From Sulfurihydrogenibium subterraneum DSM 15120 (lineage in GTDB: Bacteria > Aquificota > Aquificia > Aquificales > Hydrogenothermaceae), in NCBI RefSeq assembly GCF_000619805.1, contig NZ_JHUV01000008.1, forward strand, positions 186,001-250,000: a stretch of 64,000 nucleotides of DNA. The letters run 5' to 3'. Under the pieces are notes generated by a model. The model was not told where the DNA came from, searched no databases, and worked only from the letters and a program-made list of their open reading frames with translations. Below, piece after piece: positions 26,667-35,410 of the stretch. A program made the translations under genes and the position numbers. Each line of letters opens with the position of its first letter. Position 1 is the stretch's first letter.

Positions 26667-27592
26667 GAAAAGGAATTTTAATTACTGGATTATTAACTTG
26701 CTTAACCTTTCCTTCCTTTGCTGATACTGATTTTAACCTTGAAGAAGTAGAAAAAAAGTTAGAAATCTTAAAAGAAAAACATGCCCTTGAATGCTCTCCT
26801 ACTGAAGTTGGTATGCTTGAAAGTTATATTGAGAGTTTAAAAGATGAAAAAAAGATAGAAAATGGAAAAGTAGAGACGTATACTGTCCAATCAAAGATAA
26901 AAAAATGTGATAATCCATTAGAAAATAGATATGTTGAACACTGTTTAGAAGAATATAAAGTGAAAAAAAACGCTCAAGATTCAAGATTTATAAAAATAGA
27001 AGGAGTTAGCACTGTAAATTATCCAGTTAAGATAAAATATTTATTGTCTGTTATTGAAAAAAACATAAACAGTGATAAAGATGGTGATGGTATTCCTTGT
27101 TATAAAGAGATAGAGCTTGGTTTAAATCCAAATACACCTGATAAATTACAAAATGAAGTCAAAGTAGTAAAAGAACCACAAGAGACAAAATCAACAGAAG
27201 TCATTACAGAAACTAAAACTAAAGAAAAATTAAAGCAAACTCAAGCTATAGAAGAACCTGTAAGAGTTCACTTTCATTTTAACAAAGCTTCAATTAAAAA
27301 AGAGTACCTTCCTTACTTAAATTTAGTAGCTAAATATTTAAAAACACATCCTGATGTTAAAGTTAAAATTGTAGGGTACACAGATAACATAGGGTCTAAA
27401 TCTTATAACGATAAATTAGCTTTAAAAAGAGCTCAAGCTGTTAAAAAACATTTAGTTAAGATGGGTGTAGAGCCAACCAGAATAGTTATAGAAGGTATTG
27501 GAAAAGATAAATACATAGTGTCTAACAAAAACGAAATAGATAGATTTACAAATAGAAGGACAGAATTTTACGTTATAAACTTAGCGGAGTGA
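26663..27592 (+). CDS. OmpA-family outer membrane / peptidoglycan-binding protein
   Basis: 309 residues. A signal peptide (MRKGILITGLLTCL) is followed by a Cys-containing N-terminal region and a calcium-binding-like loop DKDGDGIPCYKEIELGLNP near residues 140-158, as in thrombospondin type 3 repeats. The C-terminal OmpA domain (VRVHFHFNKASIKK; GYTDNIGSKSYNDKLALKRA) binds peptidoglycan. There is no obvious eight-strand barrel, so it is more like a periplasmic OmpA-domain protein. The ATG at 26663 has GGAGAG upstream and overlaps the preceding stop. Confidence 0.85.
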   Translation: MRKGILITGLLTCLTFPSFADTDFNLEEVEKKLEILKEKHALECSPTEVGMLESYIESLKDEKKIENGKVETYTVQSKIKKCDNPLENRYVEHCLEEYKVKKNAQDSRFIKIEGVSTVNYPVKIKYLLSVIEKNINSDKDGDGIPCYKEIELGLNPNTPDKLQNEVKVVKEPQETKSTEVITETKTKEKLKQTQAIEEPVRVHFHFNKASIKKEYLPYLNLVAKYLKTHPDVKVKIVGYTDNIGSKSYNDKLALKRAQAVKKHLVKMGVEPTRIVIEGIGKDKYIVSNKNEIDRFTNRRTEFYVINLAE

Positions 27593-27595
27593 GGT

Positions 27596-28090
27596 TTGGC
27601 AAGCGGGAAAACTCACGATATAGTAAATCTTTTAGTTTTGCCTCCCGCTGTTTATTTTCTCCAACCTAACGATTTTTTTGGTTTTACTGCAGGATACTTA
27701 GTAGGTACCTTTTTTTTAACTCCAGATAACGATATATACTTATCAAAACCAAACAAAAGATGGAACATTTTAAAGATAGTATGGTATCCTTATACAAAAA
27801 TTTTTAAACACAGAGGTGTTTCTCACATTCCTATTTACGGAACAGTTTTTAAGATATTGTACTTGTCAGCTATTTTTCTACTAATTTTAATCGGTTTTAA
27901 ATACTTATTTGAGCAAATTTATCCAGAAAAACGGTTCTTTTTTAATTTAAACGATTTTAAATCTCTACTTTTAAATCAATTTACTCTATCTTTCTTTCCA
28001 GGTATAGTTTTAGCAGAAATTGTTCATATATTTACTGATATAATTTACTCTACATTTAAAAAGTTTTTACCTAAAAGAAGGAAAAGATGA
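27596..28090 (+). CDS. DUF2227 putative metal-binding membrane protein
   Basis: 164 residues starting from TTG at 27596, with GGAGTGAGG directly upstream. The sequence SGKTHDIVNL with later TPDNDIY, KHRGVSHIP and AEIVHIFTDI matches DUF2227, an uncharacterised family with conserved His/Asp residues and membrane segments. Two to three hydrophobic segments are visible. It lies between the OmpA gene (3 bases) and the site-2 protease gene (overlap of four bases). Role unknown; related hydrolase-like membrane proteins exist but no activity is shown. Confidence 0.7.
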   Translation: MASGKTHDIVNLLVLPPAVYFLQPNDFFGFTAGYLVGTFFLTPDNDIYLSKPNKRWNILKIVWYPYTKIFKHRGVSHIPIYGTVFKILYLSAIFLLILIGFKYLFEQIYPEKRFFFNLNDFKSLLLNQFTLSFFPGIVLAEIVHIFTDIIYSTFKKFLPKRRKR

Positions 28091-29211
28091 ATTTTAGCGG
28101 AATAAAGCTTTTTAGAATTTTTGGAATAGAAATTAATCTGGATTATAGCTGGTTTATTGCTTTTTTTCTAATAACAATAACGTTAGCTGAAGGCTTCTAT
28201 CCTTCAATCTATCCTGATTCACCAAAATTAAACTATTATTTAGTTTCTATATTATCAGCTTTTGCTCTTTTTATATCTGTACTTCTTCACGAACTTTCCC
28301 ACTCATTAGTAGCAATTAGGTATGGAATACCAGTAAAAGACATATACCTGTTTATATTTGGTGGAGTAGCTCTGTTTCAAGATGAACCTAAAACCTCTTC
28401 CCAAGAATTTAAAATAGCTTTAGCAGGACCTTTAATGAGCTTTTTTTTAGCATCTTTGTTTTTTACAATAGTCTCTTTTTACCCTAAAAATGACCTTTTT
28501 AACGGTTTTTTAAACTATGTATTTATGGTTAACTTTTTTTTAGGAGCTTTTAATCTTATTCCAGCTTTTCCGTTAGATGGTGGAAGAATTTTTAGGTCAA
28601 TACTATGGCACAAATACGGCATACTAAAAGCTACAGAGATAGCATCAAAGTTAGGAAATATTTTTGGAATAATTCTTATTCTAATTGGAATTTTTAGCCT
28701 ATTTACAGGAAATGTAGTAAATGGTATATGGCTTTCATTTTTAGGATTTTTTATAAAGAGAGCTTCTAGGGAAGCTCTAATGTCAACAAAATTAAATTAC
28801 ATACTATCAAAATTTAGAGTAGAGAATATAATGAACGTTATGAATCCTGTACCTGCCCAGCTGCCTTTATTAGAGTTTATCACATATGAGAGACCTATTA
28901 CAAGACTTTATCCCGTTTTACTGAAAGATGGAAGAATACTATTTTTAGATACAAGAGATTTAACTACAATACCTTACTACAAACAGGAAGAATTAACCTT
29001 AACCGATGTTGCAAAACCTATAGATATATATGTTTCACCAGATGAAAGATTATCAAGAGCATACAGCTATATGAGGAAAAACAATCTTGAAGAAATTCCT
29101 GTTAAGTACAACAATACATTTTTAGGAATACTAAGAAGATCAGATATAGAAGATATAATAACAAGATTTTTGAGGGATATAAATGAAAGTTCTAATCATA
29201 GAAGACGATAA
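28087..29211 (+). CDS. site-2 protease (M50) with C-terminal CBS-like region
   Basis: 374 residues. The zinc metalloprotease motif is HELSH at 68-72, with the second half NLIPAFPLDGG at 156-166 (Asp164). About five or six membrane segments surround them. Residues from about 240 on resemble paired CBS motifs, as in Rip3-like M50 proteases, which can sense nucleotides. Such enzymes cut membrane-embedded regulators. The last 29 bases overlap the response regulator gene, so protease and two-component system are made together. Confidence 0.88.
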   Translation: MNFSGIKLFRIFGIEINLDYSWFIAFFLITITLAEGFYPSIYPDSPKLNYYLVSILSAFALFISVLLHELSHSLVAIRYGIPVKDIYLFIFGGVALFQDEPKTSSQEFKIALAGPLMSFFLASLFFTIVSFYPKNDLFNGFLNYVFMVNFFLGAFNLIPAFPLDGGRIFRSILWHKYGILKATEIASKLGNIFGIILILIGIFSLFTGNVVNGIWLSFLGFFIKRASREALMSTKLNYILSKFRVENIMNVMNPVPAQLPLLEFITYERPITRLYPVLLKDGRILFLDTRDLTTIPYYKQEELTLTDVAKPIDIYVSPDERLSRAYSYMRKNNLEEIPVKYNNTFLGILRRSDIEDIITRFLRDINESSNHRRR

Positions 29212-29857
29212 AGAGCTTTCCCATCTTATAGCAAAAAGACTTAAAGAAGAAGGTTTTACCGTTCAGCAGGCATTTGATGCAGAAGAAGGTATAAGTTATA
29301 CTACTTACGAAGAGTACGACGTTATAGTCTTAGATATAATGCTTCCTAAAATGTCAGGTTATGAAGTAATAAGACAGTTAAGAAAAAAGAAAATCAAAAC
29401 CCCTATTTTAGTTTTAAGTGCAAAAGGAGAAATAGAAGACAAAGTAAAAGGATTACAGCTTGGAGCTGATGATTATCTTACAAAACCTTTCAGCTTCCCA
29501 GAGCTTATAGCAAGGATAAACGCACTTATCCGTAGAACAAAAAACATAGAAGAGATATCTAAGCTTAAATATGCAGACATTACCATAGATTTACTAAAAA
29601 AAGAAGTATACCGTAATGGAAAAAAGATAAACCTTACAGCAAAAGAATTTGAACTTTTAAAATACTTAGTTGAAAATGCAGAAAGGATTATTACCAGAAA
29701 TATGATTTTGGAAAATGTTTTTGATATAGACTTTGATATAGATAGCAACGTAGTAGACGTTCATATCCATAGATTAAGAGAGAAAATAGATAAAGGATTT
29801 GAAAAAAAACTTATTCATACAGTCCGTGGATTTGGTTATGTTTTCAAATCTGATTAA
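29183..29857 (+). CDS. OmpR/PhoB-family response regulator
   Basis: 224 residues. Receiver domain with acidic pair EDD at 7-9, phosphoacceptor Asp51 (VIVLD) and Lys in GADDYLTKPF. The C-terminal winged helix is complete (INLTAKEFELLKYL and VDVHIHRLREKID). It should be phosphorylated by the kinase encoded just downstream, with which it overlaps by 20 bases. A plausible target is the direct-repeat DNA at 31229-31261. Confidence 0.93.
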   Translation: MKVLIIEDDKELSHLIAKRLKEEGFTVQQAFDAEEGISYTTYEEYDVIVLDIMLPKMSGYEVIRQLRKKKIKTPILVLSAKGEIEDKVKGLQLGADDYLTKPFSFPELIARINALIRRTKNIEEISKLKYADITIDLLKKEVYRNGKKINLTAKEFELLKYLVENAERIITRNMILENVFDIDFDIDSNVVDVHIHRLREKIDKGFEKKLIHTVRGFGYVFKSD

Positions 29858-31235
29858 ATTTTTTAACAAAATATCTATAAAGATAATTCTTCTATACTCT
29901 CTTACATTACTTATCTCCCTTTTAATATCTTTTTTTATGGTTTACTCTTTCTTTGAACTTTACTTAGAAAATAAAACAAAAGAAGAACTTATAGAAAAAG
30001 CAAAAGCTTATAAAATATTATTCAAACAAGAAGGAATAAACGGACTTAAAAACCAAATAACAAAAGAAGCTGAAATAATAAAAAGTGTTGAGCTGTTTTT
30101 TAAAATTTACGACAAAAAAGGCGATGTTATACTAAATACAAACACTGGGATTCGTACAAGGGACTTAGTCATAAATTTGGAAAACTATGGAAAACTAAAA
30201 CCTGATACATACACTTTAGCAACCATAGAGTACTTTGATGTAATAATATATAAATTATCTAACAAGTATATACTTGTAATAGGAAAATCAAAGTTAGACA
30301 ATAACAAACTATTAAATCGTCTTATGGAAATATTCTACGTATCAGGTATTATTGTATTTTTCTTATCTCTTACAGGTGGAATTATTATAACAAACTCAAT
30401 AACAAAGAAGATAAAAAACATATCAAACACTGCAAAAGATATCACATCTAGTATGAAACTTGACAAGAGAGTGGCAATTACAGGCAGTAAAGATGAGTTA
30501 GATGATTTAGCTTTGCTTATAAATGATTTGTTAGATAGAATAGAGACACTTATAAGAACTTTAAAAGAAACTACAGAAAGTATAGCTCACGACTTAAAAA
30601 CACCCATAACAAGAATAAGAAGCTCTGCAGAAAATCTTTTAATGAAAGGTAATTTATCTAACGATTGCGGAAACTTGCTAATTTACATTATAGAAGAGAC
30701 AGACTCTTTGACTCAAATGATAGAAGATTTACTTACCATTTCAAAGTTAGAATCTGGAACATTTCAGCTACAAAAAGAAAAGATAAACCTGTCTAAAATA
30801 GTAAAAAAAATATACAACCTTTTTAAAGATTATGCCCAAACAAAAAAGATAGACATAATCCTAGATATTCAAGAAAATATTTACATCTATGGAAATGAAA
30901 AGTATATTTCAAGAGCAATAGCTAATTTGTTAGACAACGCAATTAAGTTTAATAAAGAAAATGGTTATGTAAAAATTAACCTACTTGAGAACGAAAAAGA
31001 AGTAGTCCTTAAAATAGAAGACTCAGGAATAGGAATACCACAGGAGAAGATAGACAAAATTTTTGAAAAGTTTTATAGAGTTGACGAAAGCAGAGGAGTA
31101 TATGCTGGAAGCGGTCTTGGACTTAGTTTAGTAAAAGCGATATTAACTCAACACGATGCAAAAATAGAAGTTTTTAGTGAAGAAAATGTTGGAACAACTT
31201 TTATAATTACTTTTCCAAAAATTACAAATTTGTAA
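29838..31235 (+). CDS. membrane sensor histidine kinase
   Basis: 465 residues from the ATG at 29838, chosen over an in-frame ATG 39 bases upstream because the first gene's overlap is then short and GGATTTGG lies before it. Two membrane segments (about 10-32 and 167-190) flank a periplasmic sensor of about 130 residues. HAMP, HisKA (SIAHDLKTPITRI, phosphorylated His) and HATPase (NLLDNAIKFN, DSGIGIP, GSGLGLSL) follow. The domain plan matches CusS/heavy-metal or OmpR-type kinases. The stimulus is unknown. Its stop lies within the palindrome at 31221-31236. Confidence 0.92.
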   Translation: MFSNLIKFFNKISIKIILLYSLTLLISLLISFFMVYSFFELYLENKTKEELIEKAKAYKILFKQEGINGLKNQITKEAEIIKSVELFFKIYDKKGDVILNTNTGIRTRDLVINLENYGKLKPDTYTLATIEYFDVIIYKLSNKYILVIGKSKLDNNKLLNRLMEIFYVSGIIVFFLSLTGGIIITNSITKKIKNISNTAKDITSSMKLDKRVAITGSKDELDDLALLINDLLDRIETLIRTLKETTESIAHDLKTPITRIRSSAENLLMKGNLSNDCGNLLIYIIEETDSLTQMIEDLLTISKLESGTFQLQKEKINLSKIVKKIYNLFKDYAQTKKIDIILDIQENIYIYGNEKYISRAIANLLDNAIKFNKENGYVKINLLENEKEVVLKIEDSGIGIPQEKIDKIFEKFYRVDESRGVYAGSGLGLSLVKAILTQHDAKIEVFSEENVGTTFIITFPKITNL

Positions 31236-31261
31236 TTTTATTTTAATTGATTTGTAATTTT
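31229..31261 (+). promoter_or_regulatory. direct repeats, candidate response-regulator site
   Basis: TTTGTAATTTT occurs at 31229-31239 and again at 31251-31261, i.e. two copies 22 bases apart with a degenerate 11-mer between. An 11-base repeat period is typical of OmpR/PhoB-class regulators. A TATTTA at 31274-31279 could be the -10 for the small lipoprotein gene. Whether the neighbouring regulator binds here is inference. Confidence 0.4.
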
Positions 31262-31306
31262 TTTAAAGTAAAGTATTTAATGTAAATTAAAAAAGGAGGT
31301 ACTGTA

Positions 31307-31474
31307 ATGAAAAAATTAGTACTTGGCTCTGTAGCAGCTGTATTATCAGCATCTTTACTTTTCAGCTGCCAAAAGAAAGAAGAACAACCAGCTGAGCAAC
31401 CAGCACCAGCTGAGCAACAAGCAGCACCAGCTCCAGCTGAGCAACAACCTGCTCAACAACCAGCAGGCAAATAA
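31307..31474 (+). CDS. 55-residue Pro/Ala/Gln-rich lipoprotein
   Basis: Begins MKKLVLGSVAAVLSASLLFS with lipobox Cys at 21 (LLFSC), then QKKEE and a low-complexity tail of Gln, Pro, Ala and Glu. It has no folded domain. AGGAGG precedes the ATG at a good distance. Such small anchored, extended peptides may act as envelope spacers. It follows the histidine kinase gene by 71 bases and is followed by the Lys/Glu-rich protein. The lipobox plus strong ribosome site make this a real gene despite its size. Confidence 0.75.
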   Translation: MKKLVLGSVAAVLSASLLFSCQKKEEQPAEQPAPAEQQAAPAPAEQQPAQQPAGK

Positions 31475-31501
31475 TTTAAATCTTTTATAGGAGGTAGTAG
31501 T

Positions 31502-31732
31502 ATGAAGAAGTTAGTATTATCAGCACTTTCAGTAGCAGTTTTAGGTCTTGGATTTGCATCTATCGCTGAAGAAAAAGCAGCTCCAGCAGCAGAAGGAGCA
31601 AAACAAGAAGCTCCAGCTAAAGAAGAGAAAAAAGCTGAAAAGAAACACATAAAGAAAGCTGAGAAAAAAGCTGAGAAAAAAGAAGAAAAGAAAGAAGAGA
31701 AAAAAGAAGAAAAGAAAGAAGAGAAGAAGTAA
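31502..31732 (+). CDS. 76-residue exported Lys/Glu-rich repeat protein
   Basis: Signal peptide MKKLVLSALSVAVLGLGFASIA, then a strongly biased tail of Ala, Lys and Glu ending in several EEKK units. The mature part should be a charged, possibly helical, extended peptide. AGGAGG lies 8 bases before the ATG. It shares its first residues (MKKLVL) with the preceding lipoprotein, which suggests a common origin of the signal regions. A strong terminator follows. The function is unknown. Confidence 0.75.
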   Translation: MKKLVLSALSVAVLGLGFASIAEEKAAPAAEGAKQEAPAKEEKKAEKKHIKKAEKKAEKKEEKKEEKKEEKKEEKK

Positions 31733-31738
31733 TCTCAT

Positions 31739-31762
31739 ACAGGGGCTTTATGCCCCTGTTTT
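31739..31762 (+). terminator. intrinsic terminator after the Lys/Glu-rich gene
   Basis: Arms ACAGGGGC and GCCCCTGT with a short TTTAT loop, followed by TTTT. It ends the lipoprotein pair and probably the whole operon from 26370. Confidence 0.85.
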
Positions 31763-31874
31763 CAAATCATATAATCCATAATCATCTTCATAAATCTTAA
31801 GATATCCAAAAAAATCCTTGATAATTCTGTTAAATCGGTATATTATCTTTATAAGTAAACTTTAGGTTTAAAAA

Positions 31875-34013
31875 ATGAAAACAATAGAATTTAAAGAAGC
31901 AAAAGAGCTTATTGATAAGATAAATTATTTACCTGACAATGAAAAAGAAGAAGTAATAGAAACTATAGACTTTATAGTGGAGAAACATAAAGATCAATAC
32001 AGAAAATCAGGAGAACCATACTACATTCATCCAATAGAAGCTGCAAAAATACTAGCAGATTTAAAATTAGATAAAATATCAATAATATCAGCACTTTTAC
32101 ACGATATAGTTGAAGATACAGATACAACCATTCAAGATATAGAAGAAAAGTTTGGTAAGAAAGTTGCACAGATAGTTAACGGTGTTACGAAAATAGGAAA
32201 GTATAACTTTGAAAACTTAGAAGATGCAAAAATAGAAAATTTTCGTAAATTAATAATCTCAACATCAAACGACATTAGAGTGATACTTGTTAAACTTGCA
32301 GATAGACTACACAATTTAAGAACGCTTCATTATCTTAGAGAGGATAAACAAAAAAGGATAGCAAAAGAAAGTCTTGAAATATACTCACCTTTAGCAGGAA
32401 GATTGGGTCTATGGAATATAAAAAGAGAAATTGATGACCTGTCTTTTATGTATCTTCATCCAGAAGAGTATAAAAAAGTAGTCTCTTACTTTGCTACTTC
32501 AAAAGAAAAAAGTGAAAAGTATCTAAAAGAAAAAGTAATTCCTCAGATAGAAAAAGTGTTAAAAGAACATGACATAAATGCAACAATCCAGTATAGGTCA
32601 AAACACATATACAGTATATACGAAAAAACTTTAAGAAAAAATCTCAAACTTAGCGATATTTATGACATTTTTGGGGTAAGAATATTAGTAGAAGATATAA
32701 AGGACTGTTATTTAGCACTTGGACTTATACATTCTATCTGGACACCTGTTCCTGGAAAGTTTAAAGATTACATCTCACTTCCTAAATCAAACTTTTATCA
32801 AGCCCTTCATACAACTGTAGTAGCTCCAGATGGTAAGTTTGTTGAAATACAGATAAAAACTTATCAAATGCACAAAATCGCAGAAGAAGGTATAGCAGCC
32901 CATTGGAGATATAAAGGGGGAAATCATCTAACTGAAAAAGACGTTGAAGCATTTAACTGGTTAAAAAATATAGTAGAAACCTTAAAAGAAACAAAAGACT
33001 CTAAAGTTTTAGAAGATATTAGTACAGATTTATCTTCAGAAGAGATATATGTATTCACTCCAAAAGGAGATTTAATAAAATTACCTACAGGTTCTACGAT
33101 TGTTGATTTCGCTTATGCCATTCACACAATGGTAGGTCATAAAGCAGTTGGAGGAAAAGTAAACGGAAAGTTTGTTCCTCTTGATACTAAACTTAAAAGT
33201 GGTGATTTAGTAGAAATAATAACAAAAGAAGGACATTACCCTTCAAGAGATTGGTTAAAATTTGTAGTTACTTCTAAGGCAAAAACAAATATAAAACAGT
33301 TCCTATCAAAAATAGAAAGAGAGAAAAGCTTAAAGTTTGGAGAAAAACTACTAGATAAATTTTTAAAAAAGGTTAACTTGAAAATCTCCTCTTTAACAGA
33401 GGAAGATAAGCAGAAAATACTATCAAAGTATAACTACAAAAGCTTTGAAGACCTATTAATTGCAGTAGGTGATGGAAAAATATCACCAATAAAAATAGTA
33501 AACATATTTAAAGAAGAAAAACAAAGTCAAACACCAGAAAAACTAACAACTCAAGAAAAATCAAAAAAAGAAATATCTATAGAAGTAGATGGAATAAATA
33601 ATGTTTTAAGCTTTATAGCAAAATGTTGTAATCCTATACCAGGAGATGATATTGTAGGTATAATAACAAAGGGAAAAGGGATAGCCATTCACAATAAGGA
33701 ATGTAATAATGTTAAAGTTGTTGAAAACACAGAACCTGAAAGATTAGTTAACGTTGTATGGAGCCCAAATGAAAAAATAAAATATTTGACAAATATAAAA
33801 GTAATAGCTGAAGATAAGCCAGGAGTTTTAGCAAATATATCTAATGCTATAGCATCTGCAGGATCAAATATTAAAAACGTTAAAGTTTCAGATTTAAAAG
33901 ATAAAAAGGCATTAATAAAATTTTCATTAGAAGTAAAAGACAAAAACCATTTAAACACCATATTAAACTCAATAAAAAGTTTCTCTGATGTAATTAAAGT
34001 AGAAAGAATTTGA
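31875..34013 (+). CDS. spoT: bifunctional (p)ppGpp synthetase/hydrolase (RelA/SpoT homologue)
   Basis: 712 residues. The N-terminal HD hydrolase domain is intact (YYIHPIEAAK, ALLHDIVEDT, LADRLHNLRTL). The synthetase domain follows (YDIFGVRILVEDIKDCY; KDYISLPKSNFYQALHTTVV), then TGS (YVFTPKGDLIKLPTGST), a helical/zinc-finger-like part (AKCCNPIPGDDIVG), and an ACT domain at the end. It both makes and degrades the stringent alarmone. No second homologue is seen here. The ribosome site is weak (AGGTTT), so initiation may be modest. Confidence 0.95.
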   Translation: MKTIEFKEAKELIDKINYLPDNEKEEVIETIDFIVEKHKDQYRKSGEPYYIHPIEAAKILADLKLDKISIISALLHDIVEDTDTTIQDIEEKFGKKVAQIVNGVTKIGKYNFENLEDAKIENFRKLIISTSNDIRVILVKLADRLHNLRTLHYLREDKQKRIAKESLEIYSPLAGRLGLWNIKREIDDLSFMYLHPEEYKKVVSYFATSKEKSEKYLKEKVIPQIEKVLKEHDINATIQYRSKHIYSIYEKTLRKNLKLSDIYDIFGVRILVEDIKDCYLALGLIHSIWTPVPGKFKDYISLPKSNFYQALHTTVVAPDGKFVEIQIKTYQMHKIAEEGIAAHWRYKGGNHLTEKDVEAFNWLKNIVETLKETKDSKVLEDISTDLSSEEIYVFTPKGDLIKLPTGSTIVDFAYAIHTMVGHKAVGGKVNGKFVPLDTKLKSGDLVEIITKEGHYPSRDWLKFVVTSKAKTNIKQFLSKIEREKSLKFGEKLLDKFLKKVNLKISSLTEEDKQKILSKYNYKSFEDLLIAVGDGKISPIKIVNIFKEEKQSQTPEKLTTQEKSKKEISIEVDGINNVLSFIAKCCNPIPGDDIVGIITKGKGIAIHNKECNNVKVVENTEPERLVNVVWSPNEKIKYLTNIKVIAEDKPGVLANISNAIASAGSNIKNVKVSDLKDKKALIKFSLEVKDKNHLNTILNSIKSFSDVIKVERI

Positions 34014-34070
34014 AATTAACCACCTTGAAATAATCAATCTAAATCTTAAATTATTAATCAGGTGATAACT

Positions 34071-34370
34071 ATGAGAAAAAGTGAAAAGATTTTAATTTTT
34101 ACTATCATTTTCTTAATAATTTTCTCTATAGGAACAGCAATAGTTATAAGAGCTTTACAAGAATTTAAAGAAGGTTCAGATCTTGCACCTTTCTTAGTAG
34201 TAGTTTTTGCCAGACTTTCTACACTACTGGGTTTTTTGGCTATAATGTCCGCATTGTTTTTAAGAGGTGCTTTTAGAAATATAGAAAAACCAAAAACAGA
34301 TCTTTTAGAATTAGAAGAAAAAATTCAAAATGCAGAGAAAGAAAAAAGGGAGCATAAAAGCTCCCAGTAA
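34071..34370 (+). CDS. small two-helix membrane protein, unknown
   Basis: About 99 residues. Two hydrophobic segments (about 8-28 and 43-64) are followed by a charged, coiled-coil-like tail (LEEKIQNAEKEKREHK). The ATG at 34071 is preferred over a GTG three codons upstream because AGGTGAT serves as its ribosome site. I recognise no family. The 3' end contains the hairpin that also terminates the convergent por operon, so the last codons are constrained by that structure. Confidence 0.6.
   Translation: MRKSEKILIFTIIFLIIFSIGTAIVIRALQEFKEGSDLAPFLVVVFARLSTLLGFLAIMSALFLRGAFRNIEKPKTDLLELEEKIQNAEKEKREHKSSQ
34348..34365 (-). terminator. intrinsic terminator of the por operon
   Basis: GGGAGC and GCTCCC arms around a 6-base loop. 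On the minus strand the hairpin is followed by TTTTTTC. It lies inside the 3' end of the plus-strand small membrane protein gene and may work in both directions. Confidence 0.75.
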
Positions 34371-34373
34371 AAT

Positions 34374-35408
34374 TTATTCTTCTCCTTTTTTATCTTCAGG
34401 ATTGGCAAATAAAGCTTCGTAATCTATACCTTCTTTCTCAGCTAAAGCTTTAGACATCTCTTCTAAAGCTAAGAGATGATTCCACTTATCATCAATTTCT
34501 TTTTGAATTTGAGCTACAATTTCTGGATATTTTAAAACGTGTCTCCATCTTGGTTGGGCTTCTATATATTCTTCTATAGGTTTTGGTCTTTTTGGCTTAA
34601 CATTTACTTTCCAGTACTTTCCATTTATAACTTCATAAACAGGCCAGTATCTTGTCTCAACTGCTAATTTTGCAAGTCTCATTGTATCTTCTGGAGCAAA
34701 TCTCCATGAAAGTGTACAAGGCTGTAACGTATTTATAAACTTCGGACCTTTAAACGTCATTGCTTTTTTAACTTTTCTTGTTAAGTCTCTGTAAATATGT
34801 GGTGATGCTTGAGCAACGTACGGTATTCCATGTGCAGCCATAATCATAGTAAGATCTTTTCTAGGCTCTTGCTTTCCTATTTTTTCTTTACCAACAGGAG
34901 TTGTTTTTGTATATGCTCCTATTGGAGTAGCGGAAGATTTTTGATATCCTGTGTTTTGATATCCTTCATTGTTATAACATACGTATAAAAAGTCATGTCC
35001 TCTTTCAACAGCAGCAGAAAGTGATTGGAAACCGATATCATATGTTCCACCATCTCCACCAAATGCTACAAATGCTATGTCCTCATTTATCAAACCTTTT
35101 TTCTTTAAAACTTTGTAAGCTGCTTCTACACCACCTATTGCAGCTGCTGCAGATTGGAAGTTAACGTGTATCCATGGAGTATTCCATGCAGTATAAGGAT
35201 AAACACCTGTTGTAACTTCAAGACATCCTGTTGCAGTAGATACAACAGTTGGTTTATCTATAGCAAGCAGAACCTCATTTACAATAGGTGGAATACCACA
35301 TCCAATACACATTCTGTGTCCAGGAGCAAGTGGGTTATGACCGTGGAACTTTTCATCTCTTTCTTGAGCTAAATCTGCTAAAACTTGTATAGTTACTTTT
35401 TTTGCCAT
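34374..35408 (-). CDS. porB: 2-oxoacid:ferredoxin oxidoreductase beta subunit (pyruvate type)
   Basis: 344 residues. The thiamine pyrophosphate subunit: HRMCIGCGIPPIV near the N-terminus, GDGGTYDIGFQ with YNNEGYQNTG for TPP-Mg binding, and CTLSWRF late. With its partners it makes pyruvate from acetyl-CoA and CO2 using reduced ferredoxin, a carbon-fixing step of the reductive cycle. It is the last gene of a gamma-delta-alpha-beta cluster and follows porA by two bases. Pyruvate rather than 2-oxoglutarate is inferred from sequence type; a For-type complex is the alternative. Confidence 0.88.
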   Translation of the reverse strand: MAKKVTIQVLADLAQERDEKFHGHNPLAPGHRMCIGCGIPPIVNEVLLAIDKPTVVSTATGCLEVTTGVYPYTAWNTPWIHVNFQSAAAAIGGVEAAYKVLKKKGLINEDIAFVAFGGDGGTYDIGFQSLSAAVERGHDFLYVCYNNEGYQNTGYQKSSATPIGAYTKTTPVGKEKIGKQEPRKDLTMIMAAHGIPYVAQASPHIYRDLTRKVKKAMTFKGPKFINTLQPCTLSWRFAPEDTMRLAKLAVETRYWPVYEVINGKYWKVNVKPKRPKPIEEYIEAQPRWRHVLKYPEIVAQIQKEIDDKWNHLLALEEMSKALAEKEGIDYEALFANPEDKKGEE

Positions 35409-35410
35409 GA

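Noticed and set aside
31221-31236. ATTACAAATTTGTAAT palindrome as a terminator for the kinase gene
   Set aside because: The stem is almost entirely A-T and contains the stop codon. It is more likely part of the regulatory repeat region.
31541-31738. Minus-strand frame rich in Phe and Leu
   Set aside because: It is the antisense reading of the Lys/Glu repeat gene, so its composition is an artefact of the repeat.
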